From contig NZ_PUHY01000005.1 in the NCBI RefSeq assembly GCF_002967765.1, positions 752,774 through 816,773 of the forward strand: a stretch of 64,000 bases of DNA, read 5' to 3'. Both the position numbers and the translations under genes were made by a program. Shown here in pieces: positions 53,667 through 63,720 of the stretch; the stretch's first letter is position 1, and every line of letters begins with the position of its first letter. The DNA is from Blastopirellula marina (GTDB taxonomy: Bacteria; Planctomycetota; Planctomycetia; Pirellulales; Pirellulaceae). The notes under the pieces were generated by a model. That model searched no databases. It was given only the letters and a program-made list of their open reading frames with translations, and was not told the DNA's origin.

Positions 53667-54554
53667 ATGGCACGCAAAGGTAGCGATTTCGCAGGCGTAT
53701 CGGTAGCACTTACGACTCCCTTCAAGGGGGATCTTGTGGACTACGACCTGCTGAAAAAACAGGTCGAATACCAGATCGAAGCAGGCGTGAACTGTCTGGT
53801 GCCAGTGGGAACGACCGGCGAGTCCCCTACCCTTTCGCATGACGAACACGAACGGGTAATCAGCGCCGTGATTGAAACGGTCGCTGGTCGTGCGAAGGTG
53901 ATGCCTGGTACCGGATCGAACAGCACGCATGAAGCGTTGAAGCTGACAAGATGGGCCGAGAAGGAAGGTGCGGACGCGGCGCTGGTGGTGGCTCCTTATT
54001 ACAACAAGCCAACCCAGGAAGGTTTCTATCAGCACTACAAAGTGTTGGCGGAAGACGCAGGCATTCCGATCTGCGTGTACAACATCCCCGGTCGAACCGG
54101 TAAGAACATCGAGCCAGAAACGATTGCACGCCTGGCCGAGCTTGAGCAGATCAAGCTGGTAAAAGAAGCAACCGGATCGCTCGATCAGGCTTCGCAGATC
54201 TTAGAGATGACCGACCTGACCTTGCTCAGCGGTGACGATAGCTTGACATTGCCGCTGATGTCGATCGGCGGCGAGGGAATCATCTCGGTGGTCAGCAACA
54301 TCGTGCCGAAAGACATGCTGGCCTTGGTCGCCGCGGCGGCTGCGGGCGATTACGCGGAAGCCCAGAAGTGGCACTTCAAGTTGTTCACGCTCTGCCGCGA
54401 GATGCTCGGCTTGTCGACGAACCCGATTCCGCTGAAGTGTGCTATGAAAATGCTCGGGCGCGACTCTGGCGAGATGCGTTTGCCGATGACGCCACTGTCC
54501 GAGACCGGCGAAAAACGCCTTGCCCAAGTCTTGACCGACTACGGCTTGCTGTAG
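53667..54554 (+). CDS. dapA: 4-Hydroxy-tetrahydrodipicolinate synthase
   Basis: 295 residues. TIM-barrel aldolase: GTTGESPTL (48-56), Tyr 138 in VYNIPGRTG, and Schiff-base Lys 166 in LVKEATGS. It condenses pyruvate with aspartate semialdehyde at the head of lysine and diaminopimelate synthesis. Starts at ATG 53667 after a 127-base gap, so it has its own promoter. Planctomycetes of this group make a thin peptidoglycan, so a DAP route is expected. Confidence 0.94.
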   Translation: MARKGSDFAGVSVALTTPFKGDLVDYDLLKKQVEYQIEAGVNCLVPVGTTGESPTLSHDEHERVISAVIETVAGRAKVMPGTGSNSTHEALKLTRWAEKEGADAALVVAPYYNKPTQEGFYQHYKVLAEDAGIPICVYNIPGRTGKNIEPETIARLAELEQIKLVKEATGSLDQASQILEMTDLTLLSGDDSLTLPLMSIGGEGIISVVSNIVPKDMLALVAAAAAGDYAEAQKWHFKLFTLCREMLGLSTNPIPLKCAMKMLGRDSGEMRLPMTPLSETGEKRLAQVLTDYGLL

Positions 54555-54580
54555 TCCTTTTAGCTAAGCAGAACCTTGCC

Positions 54581-55681
54581 ATGCCGTCGGTCGTCTATCT
54601 TTGCGAATATGGGACGATCTACGGCGGCGAGAACAGTATGCTTAGCGGGCTGGCCGAGCTATCCGCACGCGGGTATCGCGTGGCGATCGCGTGCCCACCC
54701 AACAGCTTGCTGGCGGAGAAAGTTTCCCAGTTGGGCTTCGAGCATCGCGCTGTCATCTGGACCGATGATACCGGGAAACGTAAGCCGCTTGATGTTCTTC
54801 GAGCGGAGATGCGTCAGATAGCGGCTGATTGGCAGGCCGATATCGTCCATGCCAACAGCTTGTCAGTTTCACGAATCTTGGGTCCCGTCGAGCGCCCCGG
54901 TAGGACGAAGTTCGTAGGGCACCTCCGTGATATTCTAAAGCTGAATCGTCGCGTCATTCAGGACATCTCACAGCTCGACCAGATCTACTGCGTATCGGGC
55001 GCGACACGTGATTTTCATATCGCTCAAGGGCTGAGTGAGGAGAACTCACAAGTTCTCCATAACGGGATCGATTTAAATGCGTTCTCTCCGCCCGAGACGC
55101 GCATTGATCGGCAACCGTTGCAACTGGTGTATATCGGCCAGTTGGTGATGCGGAAAGGAGTGGATGTCTTGCTCGAAGGTGTCCGCTTGGCGATCGACGC
55201 CGGCGCTGACATAACGCTTGACCTTTACGGTGAGTGTCATTCGGAGAAGGATGAGGCGAGGCAGTACCTGGCCGATCTTTACGTGCGAGTCGACGCGTGG
55301 GGACTGGCCTCGCGAATCAAGTTCGCCGGGCGAACGCATGAGGCCACTACCGTCCTGCGCGATGCCGATGTGCTGGTACATGCTGCCCGGCAAGAGCCGT
55401 TTGGGCGCGTTCTGTTAGAAGCCGCCGCCAGTGGTTTGCCAATTATCGCAACCGACGTGGGGGGAACGCTGGAGATATTTCCCGATGGAGAATGTCTGCT
55501 GGTCCCCCCTGACAATCCCCAGGCCATTTCGGCCGCAATAGGCAAGCTGTGCGGCTCGTTCACGCTGCGAAGGAGACTCGGACTAGCGGCACGGCAACGA
55601 ATCGAACGATTGGGCATTTCCGGTTATGCCGATAAGTTGGCTGCCTCCTATCAAAAACTATTGCGCCCCTCCGCGAAATAG
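54581..55681 (+). CDS. Glycosyltransferase family 4 protein
   Basis: 366 residues from the ATG at 54581 (MPSVVYLCEYG), 26 bases after dapA. Longer starts overlap dapA and are not plausible. GT-B fold: N-terminal GTIYGGENSMLSGLAELS, C-terminal LVYIGQLVMRKGVDVLL, and the donor site QEPFGRVLLEAAASGLPII with the E-x7-E pair (its first residue E, in QEPFGRVLLE). Probably transfers a sugar to a lipid or polysaccharide acceptor in the cytoplasm. No polysaccharide gene cluster is adjacent. Confidence 0.88.
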   Translation: MPSVVYLCEYGTIYGGENSMLSGLAELSARGYRVAIACPPNSLLAEKVSQLGFEHRAVIWTDDTGKRKPLDVLRAEMRQIAADWQADIVHANSLSVSRILGPVERPGRTKFVGHLRDILKLNRRVIQDISQLDQIYCVSGATRDFHIAQGLSEENSQVLHNGIDLNAFSPPETRIDRQPLQLVYIGQLVMRKGVDVLLEGVRLAIDAGADITLDLYGECHSEKDEARQYLADLYVRVDAWGLASRIKFAGRTHEATTVLRDADVLVHAARQEPFGRVLLEAAASGLPIIATDVGGTLEIFPDGECLLVPPDNPQAISAAIGKLCGSFTLRRRLGLAARQRIERLGISGYADKLAASYQKLLRPSAK

Positions 55682-55822
55682 CTCAAGAAGCTGCTGTGCT
55701 TTGTTTTTGAAGCTAGATTTAGGTAAACGAAGTTCGACTCGGGTGTCGAGTGGCAGTGAGTTGAACAGCTCCTCTCTCTCTTTTCGACTTTGCCTCGTCA
55801 CGTATTCATTGTTAGGTTTGTC

Positions 55823-56164
55823 ATGAGCACGTCTTGCCAAGAACTCGCCGGTCGCATCGAGCGTATGCAGCCCAGTGCCGAGCCACGTGATGTTGCCCGG
55901 TTATGTCTGCTTTTGTCGAACTCCGTAGATGACCTTGCCGATTTGTCAGATGATAAAGATCTGACGACCGCCTGGCAGGAAATGGGGCTTCGTTTACAGG
56001 CCGCCACCGATCAGCATGCGGCAATGACCGATGAACTGGACGAACTCGCCCATTCCGACCCGCGGAAGTTCTCGCCCGATCAAATCTGGGTACTGATTCG
56101 CGCCATCAAAGTACAAAGCCAGATTCTACAGATGTATGTTGGCCAGCCGCTGATCGACGTTTAA
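55823..56164 (+). CDS. Small hypothetical helical protein
   Basis: 113 residues from the ATG at 55823 (MSTSCQELAGRIERMQ). Mostly helical, acidic, no export signal. Ends by overlapping the convergent mgtE stop by four bases, so the two genes share the TTAA region and must be regulated with care. No family is recognised. Confidence 0.6.
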   Translation: MSTSCQELAGRIERMQPSAEPRDVARLCLLLSNSVDDLADLSDDKDLTTAWQEMGLRLQAATDQHAAMTDELDELAHSDPRKFSPDQIWVLIRAIKVQSQILQMYVGQPLIDV

Positions 56165-57534
56165 GGCATCGCCGCAGGATCGACTTCCCCCAGCAGGAAG
56201 AGTGATACCTTCATGTAGATCACGATCCCAAATAGATCGATAAGCCCGGCTACGAACGGATTGCTCATTAGGGCCGGGTCGAGCCCAATCTTCTTGAACA
56301 TCAACGGCAGCATCGAGCCGATAAACGTGCCGGCTATCACAACCAGCACCAAGGTTGACGGAACAACCAGCGCCGAATAGACCGACGGTGATTTAAAGAG
56401 AGCTAAGATCAATCCCATGAAGGCCATGATGAAGCCTAGGATCAAGCCCATCACAATCTCGCGCCGCATGATAATCCACCAATCGTGAACACTGGCTTCT
56501 CCCTTGTTCAGGGCCGTAATCACCAGCGTCGCCGATTGATTGCCGGAGTTTCCACCGGTGGAAATCACCAGGGGGATAAAGATCACCAGCCAAGGAATAC
56601 GTTCCAAGTCTCCTTGGTACTGTTCCAGGGCAAACGTCGTGAGGAATGCCCCGACGAACAGCACGGCGAGCCAGACACCTCGCTTGCGGCTGAGGGTGAG
56701 CACGCTCGTGCGGAGGTACGTTTCTTCCAGTGGTTCGACCGCCGCCGCACGGTAGGCGTCTTCTGCCGCTTCTTCCACCACGACGTCGAGAATATCGTCG
56801 TGCGTAATAATCCCGACCAGACGGAGCTCTTCGTCGACCACCGGTATAGCAAGAAGGTCGTAGTCGGCCATCTTCCGCAAGACTTCTTCCTGGTCGTCCA
56901 TCACACTGGCATGGATGACCTCGGTCTCCATGATGTCGTTCAGCCGCTTCTGTGGCTTGCTGAGCGCCGACACGATATCCCTTGTGGAAACCACACCATG
57001 CAAGCTGCCGTGTTCGTCGACGACGTACAAGTAGTAAATCGTTTCCAGGTTTTCGGCTTGGTCAGTTAACTCTTGCAAAGCTTGGCGGGCGGTGAGGTTC
57101 TCGCTGAGACGGGCCATTTCGGTCGTCATGATCGCCCCGGCCGTTCCTTCCGGATAGTTCGACAATCGCAATACATCGCGGCGCTCGTCGACCGTAAAGC
57201 AGGCCAAGATCTGCTCGGCCGTCTCTTCACCCACTTCCCCCAACAAGTCGACCTGGTCGTCCGCTGACATGGTCGCGACCACCGGAGCAACCGATTCCGG
57301 CGGCCGGACTTCCAGCATCTCGGCCTGGGCGTGCGGCTCGAAGTAAGAGAGGATTTCGCCTTGGAGGCTCAAATCGGCATGATCGAGAACGCTCCACACT
57401 TCTTGGGGGGAAAGTCCCTCCATGAACTCGGCCGTACGTGCGGGGTGCAATGCCGTACAAAACTCACGAAGTCCGTCCGTGTCGTTTTCGGCCAGCATTT
57501 CCCGGATTTCAGGCAGGTAGAGCGTGTTAATCAT
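56161..57534 (-). CDS. mgtE: Magnesium transporter
   Basis: 457 residues. Architecture of MgtE: N-terminal helical sensor (residues ~1-130), two CBS domains (~135-255), a linker, and five membrane helices (~285-457) with the filter region STGGNSGNQSATLVI. Cytosolic Mg2+ bound to the N and CBS domains closes the channel, so regulation is mainly at protein level. The start ATG at 57534 is preceded by no strong Shine-Dalgarno. No M-box-like leader was noticed upstream. Confidence 0.94.
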   Translation of the reverse strand: MINTLYLPEIREMLAENDTDGLREFCTALHPARTAEFMEGLSPQEVWSVLDHADLSLQGEILSYFEPHAQAEMLEVRPPESVAPVVATMSADDQVDLLGEVGEETAEQILACFTVDERRDVLRLSNYPEGTAGAIMTTEMARLSENLTARQALQELTDQAENLETIYYLYVVDEHGSLHGVVSTRDIVSALSKPQKRLNDIMETEVIHASVMDDQEEVLRKMADYDLLAIPVVDEELRLVGIITHDDILDVVVEEAAEDAYRAAAVEPLEETYLRTSVLTLSRKRGVWLAVLFVGAFLTTFALEQYQGDLERIPWLVIFIPLVISTGGNSGNQSATLVITALNKGEASVHDWWIIMRREIVMGLILGFIMAFMGLILALFKSPSVYSALVVPSTLVLVVIAGTFIGSMLPLMFKKIGLDPALMSNPFVAGLIDLFGIVIYMKVSLFLLGEVDPAAMP

Positions 57535-57852
57535 GAAGTTCCTTTGATCGATCGACGCAGGTGGTCCCTCTTTCTCGGATGTTTCTGGCTATATCTTACT
57601 GAACATGCCTCTTCGTGGGAGGGCGGCCACCATGGTGCCGAAAAACCTTAATTTTCGCTTCTGATGCCCCCAACTGTGCCGAGAAACGATCTTTAACGGG
57701 GTTGCGATTGACATTCCTTCCCCCTGAAAGTACGTTCAGAATATCCAAATCGACCATTTGTTGGGTATTTCCTTCGTTTTGCTGGCTCCGTTTTGCACGG
57801 TACCAACGAGACGAAGAAAATATCGAACGCCTACAACATGGATTAGTTCGGT
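57535..57852. other. Divergent intergenic region
   Basis: 318 bases between mgtE and rnc starts. Must contain both promoters. No hairpin, tRNA or small gene that I can support. The only open frames overlap neighbouring genes on the opposite strand. Confidence 0.5.
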
Positions 57853-58596
57853 ATGCTACGAAGCCAAGATTCGCTGGATGCCAGCGAAGATATGCTCTCC
57901 GAGTGCGAACAGAAACTCGGGTATGTGTTCCAAAACCGTGCGCTGCTGCAATCTGCACTGACGCATGCGTCGGGTGCGACCCATCGCTTGGGAAGTAACG
58001 AGCGATTGGAATTTCTGGGTGACGCAATTCTGGGCAAATATGTTTGCGAAACGCTCTTTCGCAAGTTTCCCAACTACCTGGAAGGTGATCTAACGCGTAT
58101 CAAGTCGATCGTCGTCAGCCGCAGCACATGTGCTCGACTCAGCGACGCGATGGGCTTGGAAGCGTTTCTAATTCTCGGGAAAGGAATGGCCTCGTCGCAG
58201 TCGGTACCCAAGTCGCTTCTCGCCGACGTATTCGAAGCAATCATTGCGGCTATCTACTTGGATGGTGGAGACGAAAAGGTCAATGGCTTCTTAGAAGTTG
58301 TCCTGGAAGACGAAATCGAACAAGCGTCGGCCGGTGAAGTTGGCAGCAACTACAAGTCCATGCTCCAACAATATGCCCAGCGTGAATTTGGCACGACCCC
58401 GAACTACGAATTGGTCGCTGAAAAAGGGCCGGATCATAGCAAGGTGTTTAATGTAGCCGTTCAGTTGCAAGGCCATCGGTATACGTCGGCCTGGGGCTCG
58501 AATAAGAAGGAAGCCGAACAGCGGGCTGCAAAGAACGCGCTGCACGAAATCGAAGGGGACTCGCCGCCTTACATCGAAGAGATCGAAGCGGAGTAG
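57853..58596 (+). CDS. rnc: Ribonuclease III
   Basis: 247 residues. RNase III signature NERLEFLGDAILG at ~49-61, second acidic pair in ADVFEAIIAAIYLDGG (~124-139, D125 and E128), and C-terminal dsRBD from ~170 (YKSMLQQYAQ to AKNALHEIE). It cleaves double-stranded RNA in rRNA and mRNA processing. An alternative ATG 13 codons downstream (57892) matches the more usual start of the family. A strong terminator follows. Confidence 0.94.
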   Translation: MLRSQDSLDASEDMLSECEQKLGYVFQNRALLQSALTHASGATHRLGSNERLEFLGDAILGKYVCETLFRKFPNYLEGDLTRIKSIVVSRSTCARLSDAMGLEAFLILGKGMASSQSVPKSLLADVFEAIIAAIYLDGGDEKVNGFLEVVLEDEIEQASAGEVGSNYKSMLQQYAQREFGTTPNYELVAEKGPDHSKVFNVAVQLQGHRYTSAWGSNKKEAEQRAAKNALHEIEGDSPPYIEEIEAE

Positions 58597-58613
58597 TCTT
58601 TTCCTTGCGAGTT

Positions 58614-58652
58614 AAACCGCATCGCTTTCAAGAGTGACGGTGCGGTTTTTTT
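58614..58652 (+). terminator. Intrinsic terminator after rnc
   Basis: AAACCGCA / TGCGGTTT stem with a 19-base loop and a run of seven to eight T. Convergent with the 58669 gene. Confidence 0.85.
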
Positions 58653-58668
58653 CCGGCAATTCGCAAAT

Positions 58669-59412
58669 CTAGCGGATCGTGATCGCTTGTTTCAGCGGTT
58701 CCAAGATATTGCCGACCACGTGCGTTTCCAACAGCATCAATGCTTGTTCGTGCAGTTGACGAAACGCCGATACGTAAGAATCGGATTCGTCCAAGCTACC
58801 AAACCGACGCACGGTTAGGTAAACGCTGAGTTGTTCTTCTGGAAACTCGTTGGTGCGAACGTGGTAAGCGGACGTGCGGGTTTCAATACTCAGCCGGAAC
58901 TGTGTCCGACAATCGTCGTCTAAACTGCATTGAATTGATGGCTCGAAACCGATAATCCGGTTTTCGTTCCCTTGAACCATGCGTTCTAATGCTGGCGGCA
59001 AGCCAAGTGCCTCGGCTACCAGTTGATTGTGGTTACCACTATACGTGAAATCGAAACCGTACATCGCATTGAGCGATTCACAGTCCAACGGACTGATTGA
59101 TAACGTGTAGGGTACCTGGTCGAGTACGAAGCAGTGTTGCTCGACCGCTTCTTCAAACGAGCTCGGATTTACGTGACCCGAGAGAATTCGTTTTGGTTCG
59201 ACCGAAGTCCAACGGTAGCTTCCGCCATCTTTGTCTTCTTCCAGCACGAATTCGTTACGATCCCGAGCGTAGAAGTTACGCATTTTGGGATAACGCTTTC
59301 GGACTAGTTCAAAGAAGTGAAGGACCGTTTCTCGCCCGCTTGGTAAATCCATCTCCGTATTGAGATTCATGTTGATGTAGAAGTCGTCGGTTAGCGAGCG
59401 GATATCCACCAT
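58669..59412 (-). CDS. Conserved-looking hypothetical protein
   Basis: 247 residues, no signal peptide. ATG at 59412 with AGGAGG five bases upstream, so the start is secure. Contains ETVLHFFELVRKRYPKM and late YLTVRRFGSLDE. The style is of planctomycete cytoplasmic proteins that occur near rnc, but I cannot name the family. Single gene. Confidence 0.75.
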   Translation of the reverse strand: MVDIRSLTDDFYINMNLNTEMDLPSGRETVLHFFELVRKRYPKMRNFYARDRNEFVLEEDKDGGSYRWTSVEPKRILSGHVNPSSFEEAVEQHCFVLDQVPYTLSISPLDCESLNAMYGFDFTYSGNHNQLVAEALGLPPALERMVQGNENRIIGFEPSIQCSLDDDCRTQFRLSIETRTSAYHVRTNEFPEEQLSVYLTVRRFGSLDESDSYVSAFRQLHEQALMLLETHVVGNILEPLKQAITIR

Positions 59413-59540
59413 TCAAACCTCCTAAAGGACTCGGGCATAGAGAGCCAACCACACAGTAGGAGTGGTACGGCTCTGGATCAAGTATAGAATGAGCGGCGCA
59501 AAAGTGTCAAAGGCGCTCGCCCCGGGAAAGGACACCTCTC

Positions 59541-60125
59541 ATGAAATCGATCTCCCCCATAATCGACGCAGATAACCAATTAACGGTGTGTTTTGAGACC
59601 AAGCTCGGCATGGCCCAGCTCAGCTGGAAAGGACACCAAGTATCCCGGTTTCGCTGGTTAGCCAAGCAATACCAGCCCGACACCGAACCGTACGACGTTG
59701 CCCCAGTTGCCGAGTTGACCCAGAATCAACAAGAGTTGGTCCAGGACATCGTCGATTACGCCGCCGGAACTCGGATCGACTTTAGCCAGGTTGAGGTTGA
59801 TTTCGGTGAGGCAACTCCGTTTCGACGACGAATCTGGGAAGCGTGTCAGCAAATCCCCCATGGCGAAGTCGTAACCTACGGTCAATTGGCGCGCCTTGCT
59901 GGCCAACCGGCTGCTGCCCGAGCGGTTGGTTCCGCGATGGCGAACAATCAGATTCCGATCATCATACCGTGTCATCGCGTGATTGCTGCTGGCAATAAGA
60001 TTGGGGGCTTTACCAATCCCGACGGTGTTCGCTTCAAAGAACGCTTGCTGCAATTAGAATCAAACCGTGCCCTCCCCTTCGGTGTACCCGTTTCCGCAAG
60101 TAAATCGAAACGCCGTCCGAAATGA
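59541..60125 (+). CDS. ogt: Methylated-DNA--protein-cysteine methyltransferase
   Basis: 194 residues. The DNA-binding domain with PFRRRIWEACQQIPHGEVVT and active site PCHRVI (Cys 144). It transfers the methyl or alkyl group from O6-alkylguanine to Cys 144 in a suicide reaction. The N-terminal ~80 residues are family-type but short of the two-domain Ada. A 27-residue basic tail follows. A symbol of ogt rather than ada is used because no AraC domain is present. Confidence 0.9.
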   Translation: MKSISPIIDADNQLTVCFETKLGMAQLSWKGHQVSRFRWLAKQYQPDTEPYDVAPVAELTQNQQELVQDIVDYAAGTRIDFSQVEVDFGEATPFRRRIWEACQQIPHGEVVTYGQLARLAGQPAAARAVGSAMANNQIPIIIPCHRVIAAGNKIGGFTNPDGVRFKERLLQLESNRALPFGVPVSASKSKRRPK

Positions 60126-60302
60126 TTTCCCAAAAAGGAGTTACGGATCGTAGGAAAAATAGGGGCAGAGCACAAAATTTCTATCGATCCTGAACCTTCA
60201 GCCCCTTGGCCCGTCTTTACGACTTCGGGAGTCGCTACTATAATCCATGATCTTCCGTCGGAGAGAATCGCCGATAATGCATTCACCGATCGGGAAACAG
60301 AT

Positions 60303-60376
60303 GTGGGCGTAGCTCAATTGGATAGAGCATCGGTCTACGAAACCGAAGGTTGCAGGTTCGATCCCTGCCGCCCACG
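60303..60376 (+). tRNA. tRNA-Arg (anticodon ACG)
   Basis: A 74-base cloverleaf: acceptor GTGGGCG/CGCCCAC, D arm with GCTC…GAGC, anticodon stem TCGGT/ACCGA with loop CTACGAA (ACG), and T arm GCAGGTTCGATCCCTGC. No CCA is encoded. ACG normally becomes ICG for the CGU/C/A arginine codons. Followed by an intrinsic terminator. Confidence 0.97.
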
Positions 60377-60383
60377 CTGAATG

Positions 60384-60420
60384 AAAAGGCCGTAAATCAA
60401 AGGGTTTACGGCCTTTTTCA
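60384..60420 (+). terminator. Intrinsic terminator after tRNA-Arg
   Basis: A 13-base-pair stem (AAAAGGCCGTAAA / TTTACGGCCTTTT) with an eight-base loop and a T run. Confidence 0.92.
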
Positions 60421-60708
60421 TGCGCTCTCCGCAACGCGAAGAGGTCTGACTAAATCCTCTATTCTGGTCTGTTTTAGCCCCCGTTTGTGTCCACATAGTG
60501 TCCAAGCGATTCAGCAGCTTGAGTGGTCTCTCATGCGAATGCTCGCCAATGGAAATGGGCAAGCCATTGAACATTGAGAGCGACTGATCCGTCTGTTATT
60601 CTTGCCATGTTCAAGTAGGGGGGATAACTCTCCTGATTCGAGGGCAGCCTGTCAGTGTTTGCCCCTACGGCAATGATCTGATCTCCTTGATATGCGTTCC
60701 TGCTGCTC

Positions 60709-60939
60709 ATGACCTCTCAAGCTCTGCACTCTCCTAATTTTGCGTTCCTTTTCGAGCATGATCCGATGCTCGTTCAGGTTGCCGCATTTGCAGAACGTTA
60801 TGTCTTCGACGACGCCAACGCTGCTCTCTTTAAGCTGAGGCTTTTGGGTGAATTACTAGCCCGTCAGGCAGCAGCTTATTCAGCCTTTGAAGTAGCAGAT
60901 CGTGACAACTTCTCGATGGGTCTCTCGCAATTCTCCTAA
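60709..60939 (+). pseudogene. Type I restriction HsdR N-terminal remnant
   Basis: 76 codons. Residues ~10-55 (NFAFLFEHDPMLVQVAAFAE, LFKLRLLGELLARQAAA) match the N-terminus of EcoEI-type HsdR subunits, the region before the nuclease domain. After that the match stops and the last 60 bases lie in the 3' end of the convergent helicase gene. It appears to be the truncated start of a restriction gene whose remainder was lost or replaced. Confidence 0.7.
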
Positions 60940-63384
60940 AGTAAACTTTTCCAATGACTCTTGAGGATACGACACCTGCGAGACTTGGGAGGGGGCAGCG
61001 AAAAGCTCAGGGTTTTCAATACGCTGAAGGCCGGCATTCACTTCGTTAAGAAATGTCTTTTCATCAAAATTGAAAAACGCTCGCCATGGTTTCTCTCCTT
61101 CGTTCCAGGTGTTCTTAAGGAACTTTACCTTTTCTGCTCCTCCGAGACTGTGATCGAAGATCTCTTGGGCGACTCGGTCGACATCGTAATTCTTTCGCTC
61201 GGATAGTTCGATGAATTCAGAAACCTGCCCATAGATGTGGTAATACTGAATCAAATCGACTAAATCTTCACGCCGATAACCTGGGATCTTATCGACTCCA
61301 ACGAAAAACTGCTCCTCTGCAATATCGGCAAGTTCATACGCAATTTGATCGTCGAGCCAATCGGAGTTCTTATCCTCCGAAACGATGTGTGCTGTCAGCA
61401 AGCGTGGGAGTTCGTCGAGAAAGTGCTGAAAGGCATCTCGATTACTGCTATACACGAGGATGTCTGTATGCCTCTCGACCGACTCTGCCGATCGAGGAAT
61501 TAGAGAAAGTGAGTAGATACCCAGCGGGATGCGTTCCAGGAAAGGAAGCTGAGCCAATGCTTCTTTATCGGCGACTTCGTCGAGCATCAATGCAAACTGC
61601 TGAAACATATCGATCGAAATGAGGCGAACGAGACGCTTTTTCGTCTCAGCAGCTTTGTCATTGAAGTCGACGTTTTCTTCAATGAATAACTGTTCTGGGT
61701 TCACCCACACGACTTGATCTCCCCAGTCATTGTCGTCGAGGAAACTGACGATATGGGTGTGCGGCGTACCTCCAGCTTTGGGACCGCGGAGTCCTCGACC
61801 AATCATCTGCATCATCAAGGTTCGAGAAGTTGTGGGGCGTGCCAGAAAGACGGTTTGGGTCGAGGGGAGATCCGTACCCTCGGTGAGAACTCCTACATTG
61901 ATCAAGACTTTGACTTCTCCGTCTTTAAACTTTTGAATCGCTTCCTGGTTGTGTTGAGGTGAAATGGATCTTGTCCCCTTCCAGTCCGAGATATTCCCGA
62001 TCACGTACTCCGCCGATATTTTCTTTTCCTGGAATAAGCTATGGAGAGCAATCGCGTTGGGGACATTGAGGGCAAAAACGATGGTTTGCTTGTATTTGTT
62101 CTCGTTCTGGCAATATTCATCGACGATTCTTCGGTTACGCACCCGATTCTCACCAATTGTCGTTTTGGACCTGGCGTCCAGGCGATTCCAGTCAAATTGG
62201 TAGCGTTCTAGCTTGGCCTGCTCTGAGAGGGAGAGACCACTTTTGAGGCTTACATTCGTCGAGAGTGAGGAGAAGATTGGTTCGGATAAGATGCCTTTAC
62301 GAATTAGCTCTCGCAGATTGACTTTGTAGGAAATGTCATTGGGAAAGAGTTTTGCTAAATGTCCTTGTTCCCGCTTGGCCGTACGAAAAGGAGTCGCTGT
62401 CAGTCCCAAGAGTCTCAGCGGTTTTGCATGTTCTCGAATGAGTTCGATCAATAGCCGGTAGGAACGTGCCGGTGTGTGATGAGCCTCATCGATAACGAGA
62501 ATCACGTTGCTCTGGTGAGAAAGCCATTTCTTTACAAACTGCTTTCCCCCTACCGATTCAGGGCGAAGGCTGTGAACACTGGCGATGACAACATCGTCGT
62601 CTGGACTCAGGTTCACTGGCTGATCGTGCATGCCAGAGATGAGGTGACAGCGTATAGAATCTCGATCGCCAACGATCGTCGTATATGCATTGCGTTGAAA
62701 TGCGTCGAATGCTTGATTGAGGAGCTCAGTACGATGGGCAATCCAAATCACCCTTCCTCCATGGCGAATGTGGCTTCGCAGAAGCCATTCAACTGCCGTC
62801 CGTGTTTTTCCTCCACCCGTTGGAATCACGAGTAGTCCAGCATACGGTTGGTCTTCGGGAACTACTTTTTGAAGTGTCTTAATGGCCGTCTGCTGATGGT
62901 TAAAAAGACGCGGTGGACTTCCCGTGGTTTGGACGGAAACGATACGTGTGTTGGTCCTGGCTTTTTGCTTTGGGGAAGTCGCTTGCGTGGAATTGCGTTT
63001 CGGCGTCGATGGTGCAGATTCAAGAAAAGATTCGGATGAATCTGACCAACTTGTCGTAAACTCGCTATGGAATGATTCTGACTGGCTTAAAGGTGATACG
63101 GTTTCGAGATCGCTTGGTAGTTCTTGAGATGATGTGGCGAGTTCCAGGGTTAGATTCTTCGAGTCCTTGGCATCACTCCAATTGGTCAGACCGGGGGCTC
63201 GTAAGACAAGTCCCAGTCGTTCCAACTCCGTATCAATGTCGTCCTTTCTCTTCGCAGTTAAGCGGGCGTATCCGAGTTTTTTCATGAGAGTTTGTTTGCG
63301 AATACGTTTGAGGCCTGTTCGAGAGTCTAGCACCTGCTGTCGAAGAATTTCGAGGAGACTGGAAAGAGATGCTGGCTTTGACAT
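60880..63384 (-). CDS. Large DEAH-box helicase, defence-type
   Basis: 834 residues. N-terminal ~80 residues are helical and basic (RKQTLMKKLGYARLTAKRKDD). A Ser/Thr-rich linker (~84-150) follows, then the SF2 core: P-loop IPTGGGKT (187-194), DEAH at 299-302, LTATPF, and motif VI QMIGRGLRG. The last ~250 residues are unassigned. It resembles helicases of restriction and antiviral defence systems, such as stand-alone relatives of type I or III R subunits. The nearby HsdR fragment and tRNA support a defence-locus setting. Partners, if any, are not in the window. Confidence 0.85.
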   Translation of the reverse strand: MSKPASLSSLLEILRQQVLDSRTGLKRIRKQTLMKKLGYARLTAKRKDDIDTELERLGLVLRAPGLTNWSDAKDSKNLTLELATSSQELPSDLETVSPLSQSESFHSEFTTSWSDSSESFLESAPSTPKRNSTQATSPKQKARTNTRIVSVQTTGSPPRLFNHQQTAIKTLQKVVPEDQPYAGLLVIPTGGGKTRTAVEWLLRSHIRHGGRVIWIAHRTELLNQAFDAFQRNAYTTIVGDRDSIRCHLISGMHDQPVNLSPDDDVVIASVHSLRPESVGGKQFVKKWLSHQSNVILVIDEAHHTPARSYRLLIELIREHAKPLRLLGLTATPFRTAKREQGHLAKLFPNDISYKVNLRELIRKGILSEPIFSSLSTNVSLKSGLSLSEQAKLERYQFDWNRLDARSKTTIGENRVRNRRIVDEYCQNENKYKQTIVFALNVPNAIALHSLFQEKKISAEYVIGNISDWKGTRSISPQHNQEAIQKFKDGEVKVLINVGVLTEGTDLPSTQTVFLARPTTSRTLMMQMIGRGLRGPKAGGTPHTHIVSFLDDNDWGDQVVWVNPEQLFIEENVDFNDKAAETKKRLVRLISIDMFQQFALMLDEVADKEALAQLPFLERIPLGIYSLSLIPRSAESVERHTDILVYSSNRDAFQHFLDELPRLLTAHIVSEDKNSDWLDDQIAYELADIAEEQFFVGVDKIPGYRREDLVDLIQYYHIYGQVSEFIELSERKNYDVDRVAQEIFDHSLGGAEKVKFLKNTWNEGEKPWRAFFNFDEKTFLNEVNAGLQRIENPELFAAPSQVSQVSYPQESLEKFTLGELRETHREVVTICYFKG

Positions 63385-63720
63385 AATCGGCTGAAACTTC
63401 GTCGAGGAGTGGAGGCATGATGGGCTATTCAGGTAGGAATGCCTAATGTTTTACGATGCCCAATTCAGGGCGTCAAAGCTTTTTGAAGTGGCGATGCAAC
63501 TTCTTAAAAAAATTGAAACTGGTAGGCAGTTTCGCAGGAAGAGACGGAGAGGCGGGAGTTAGAGCTGACCTTTCCCGCGTCGATCTGCGACAGGTAGTCG
63601 GGATACATCGAGTCGATGGATCGGAATGTGTAACATACTGGTAGAGCGAGGTAAGGCTAAGTATTCTGTCCTCTTACCAATCGGCGAGTCAGTTCAATTC
63701 ATGATGGGCTTAAGATCGTA
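63385..63720. other. Intergenic region, no supported gene
   Basis: 336 bases upstream of the helicase start and before the phosphatase-like gene. A 62-codon frame at 63456-63644 has no start signal or recognised content. Promoters for the two divergent genes must lie here. Confidence 0.4.

Noticed and set aside
57535-57852. Magnesium riboswitch (M-box) before mgtE
   Set aside because: No matching hairpin or terminator pattern seen; MgtE is regulated at protein level.
60303-60376. Integration (att) repeat of the tRNA 3' end downstream
   Set aside because: No second copy of the tRNA 3' sequence was found in the window; would need sequence beyond 64 kb.
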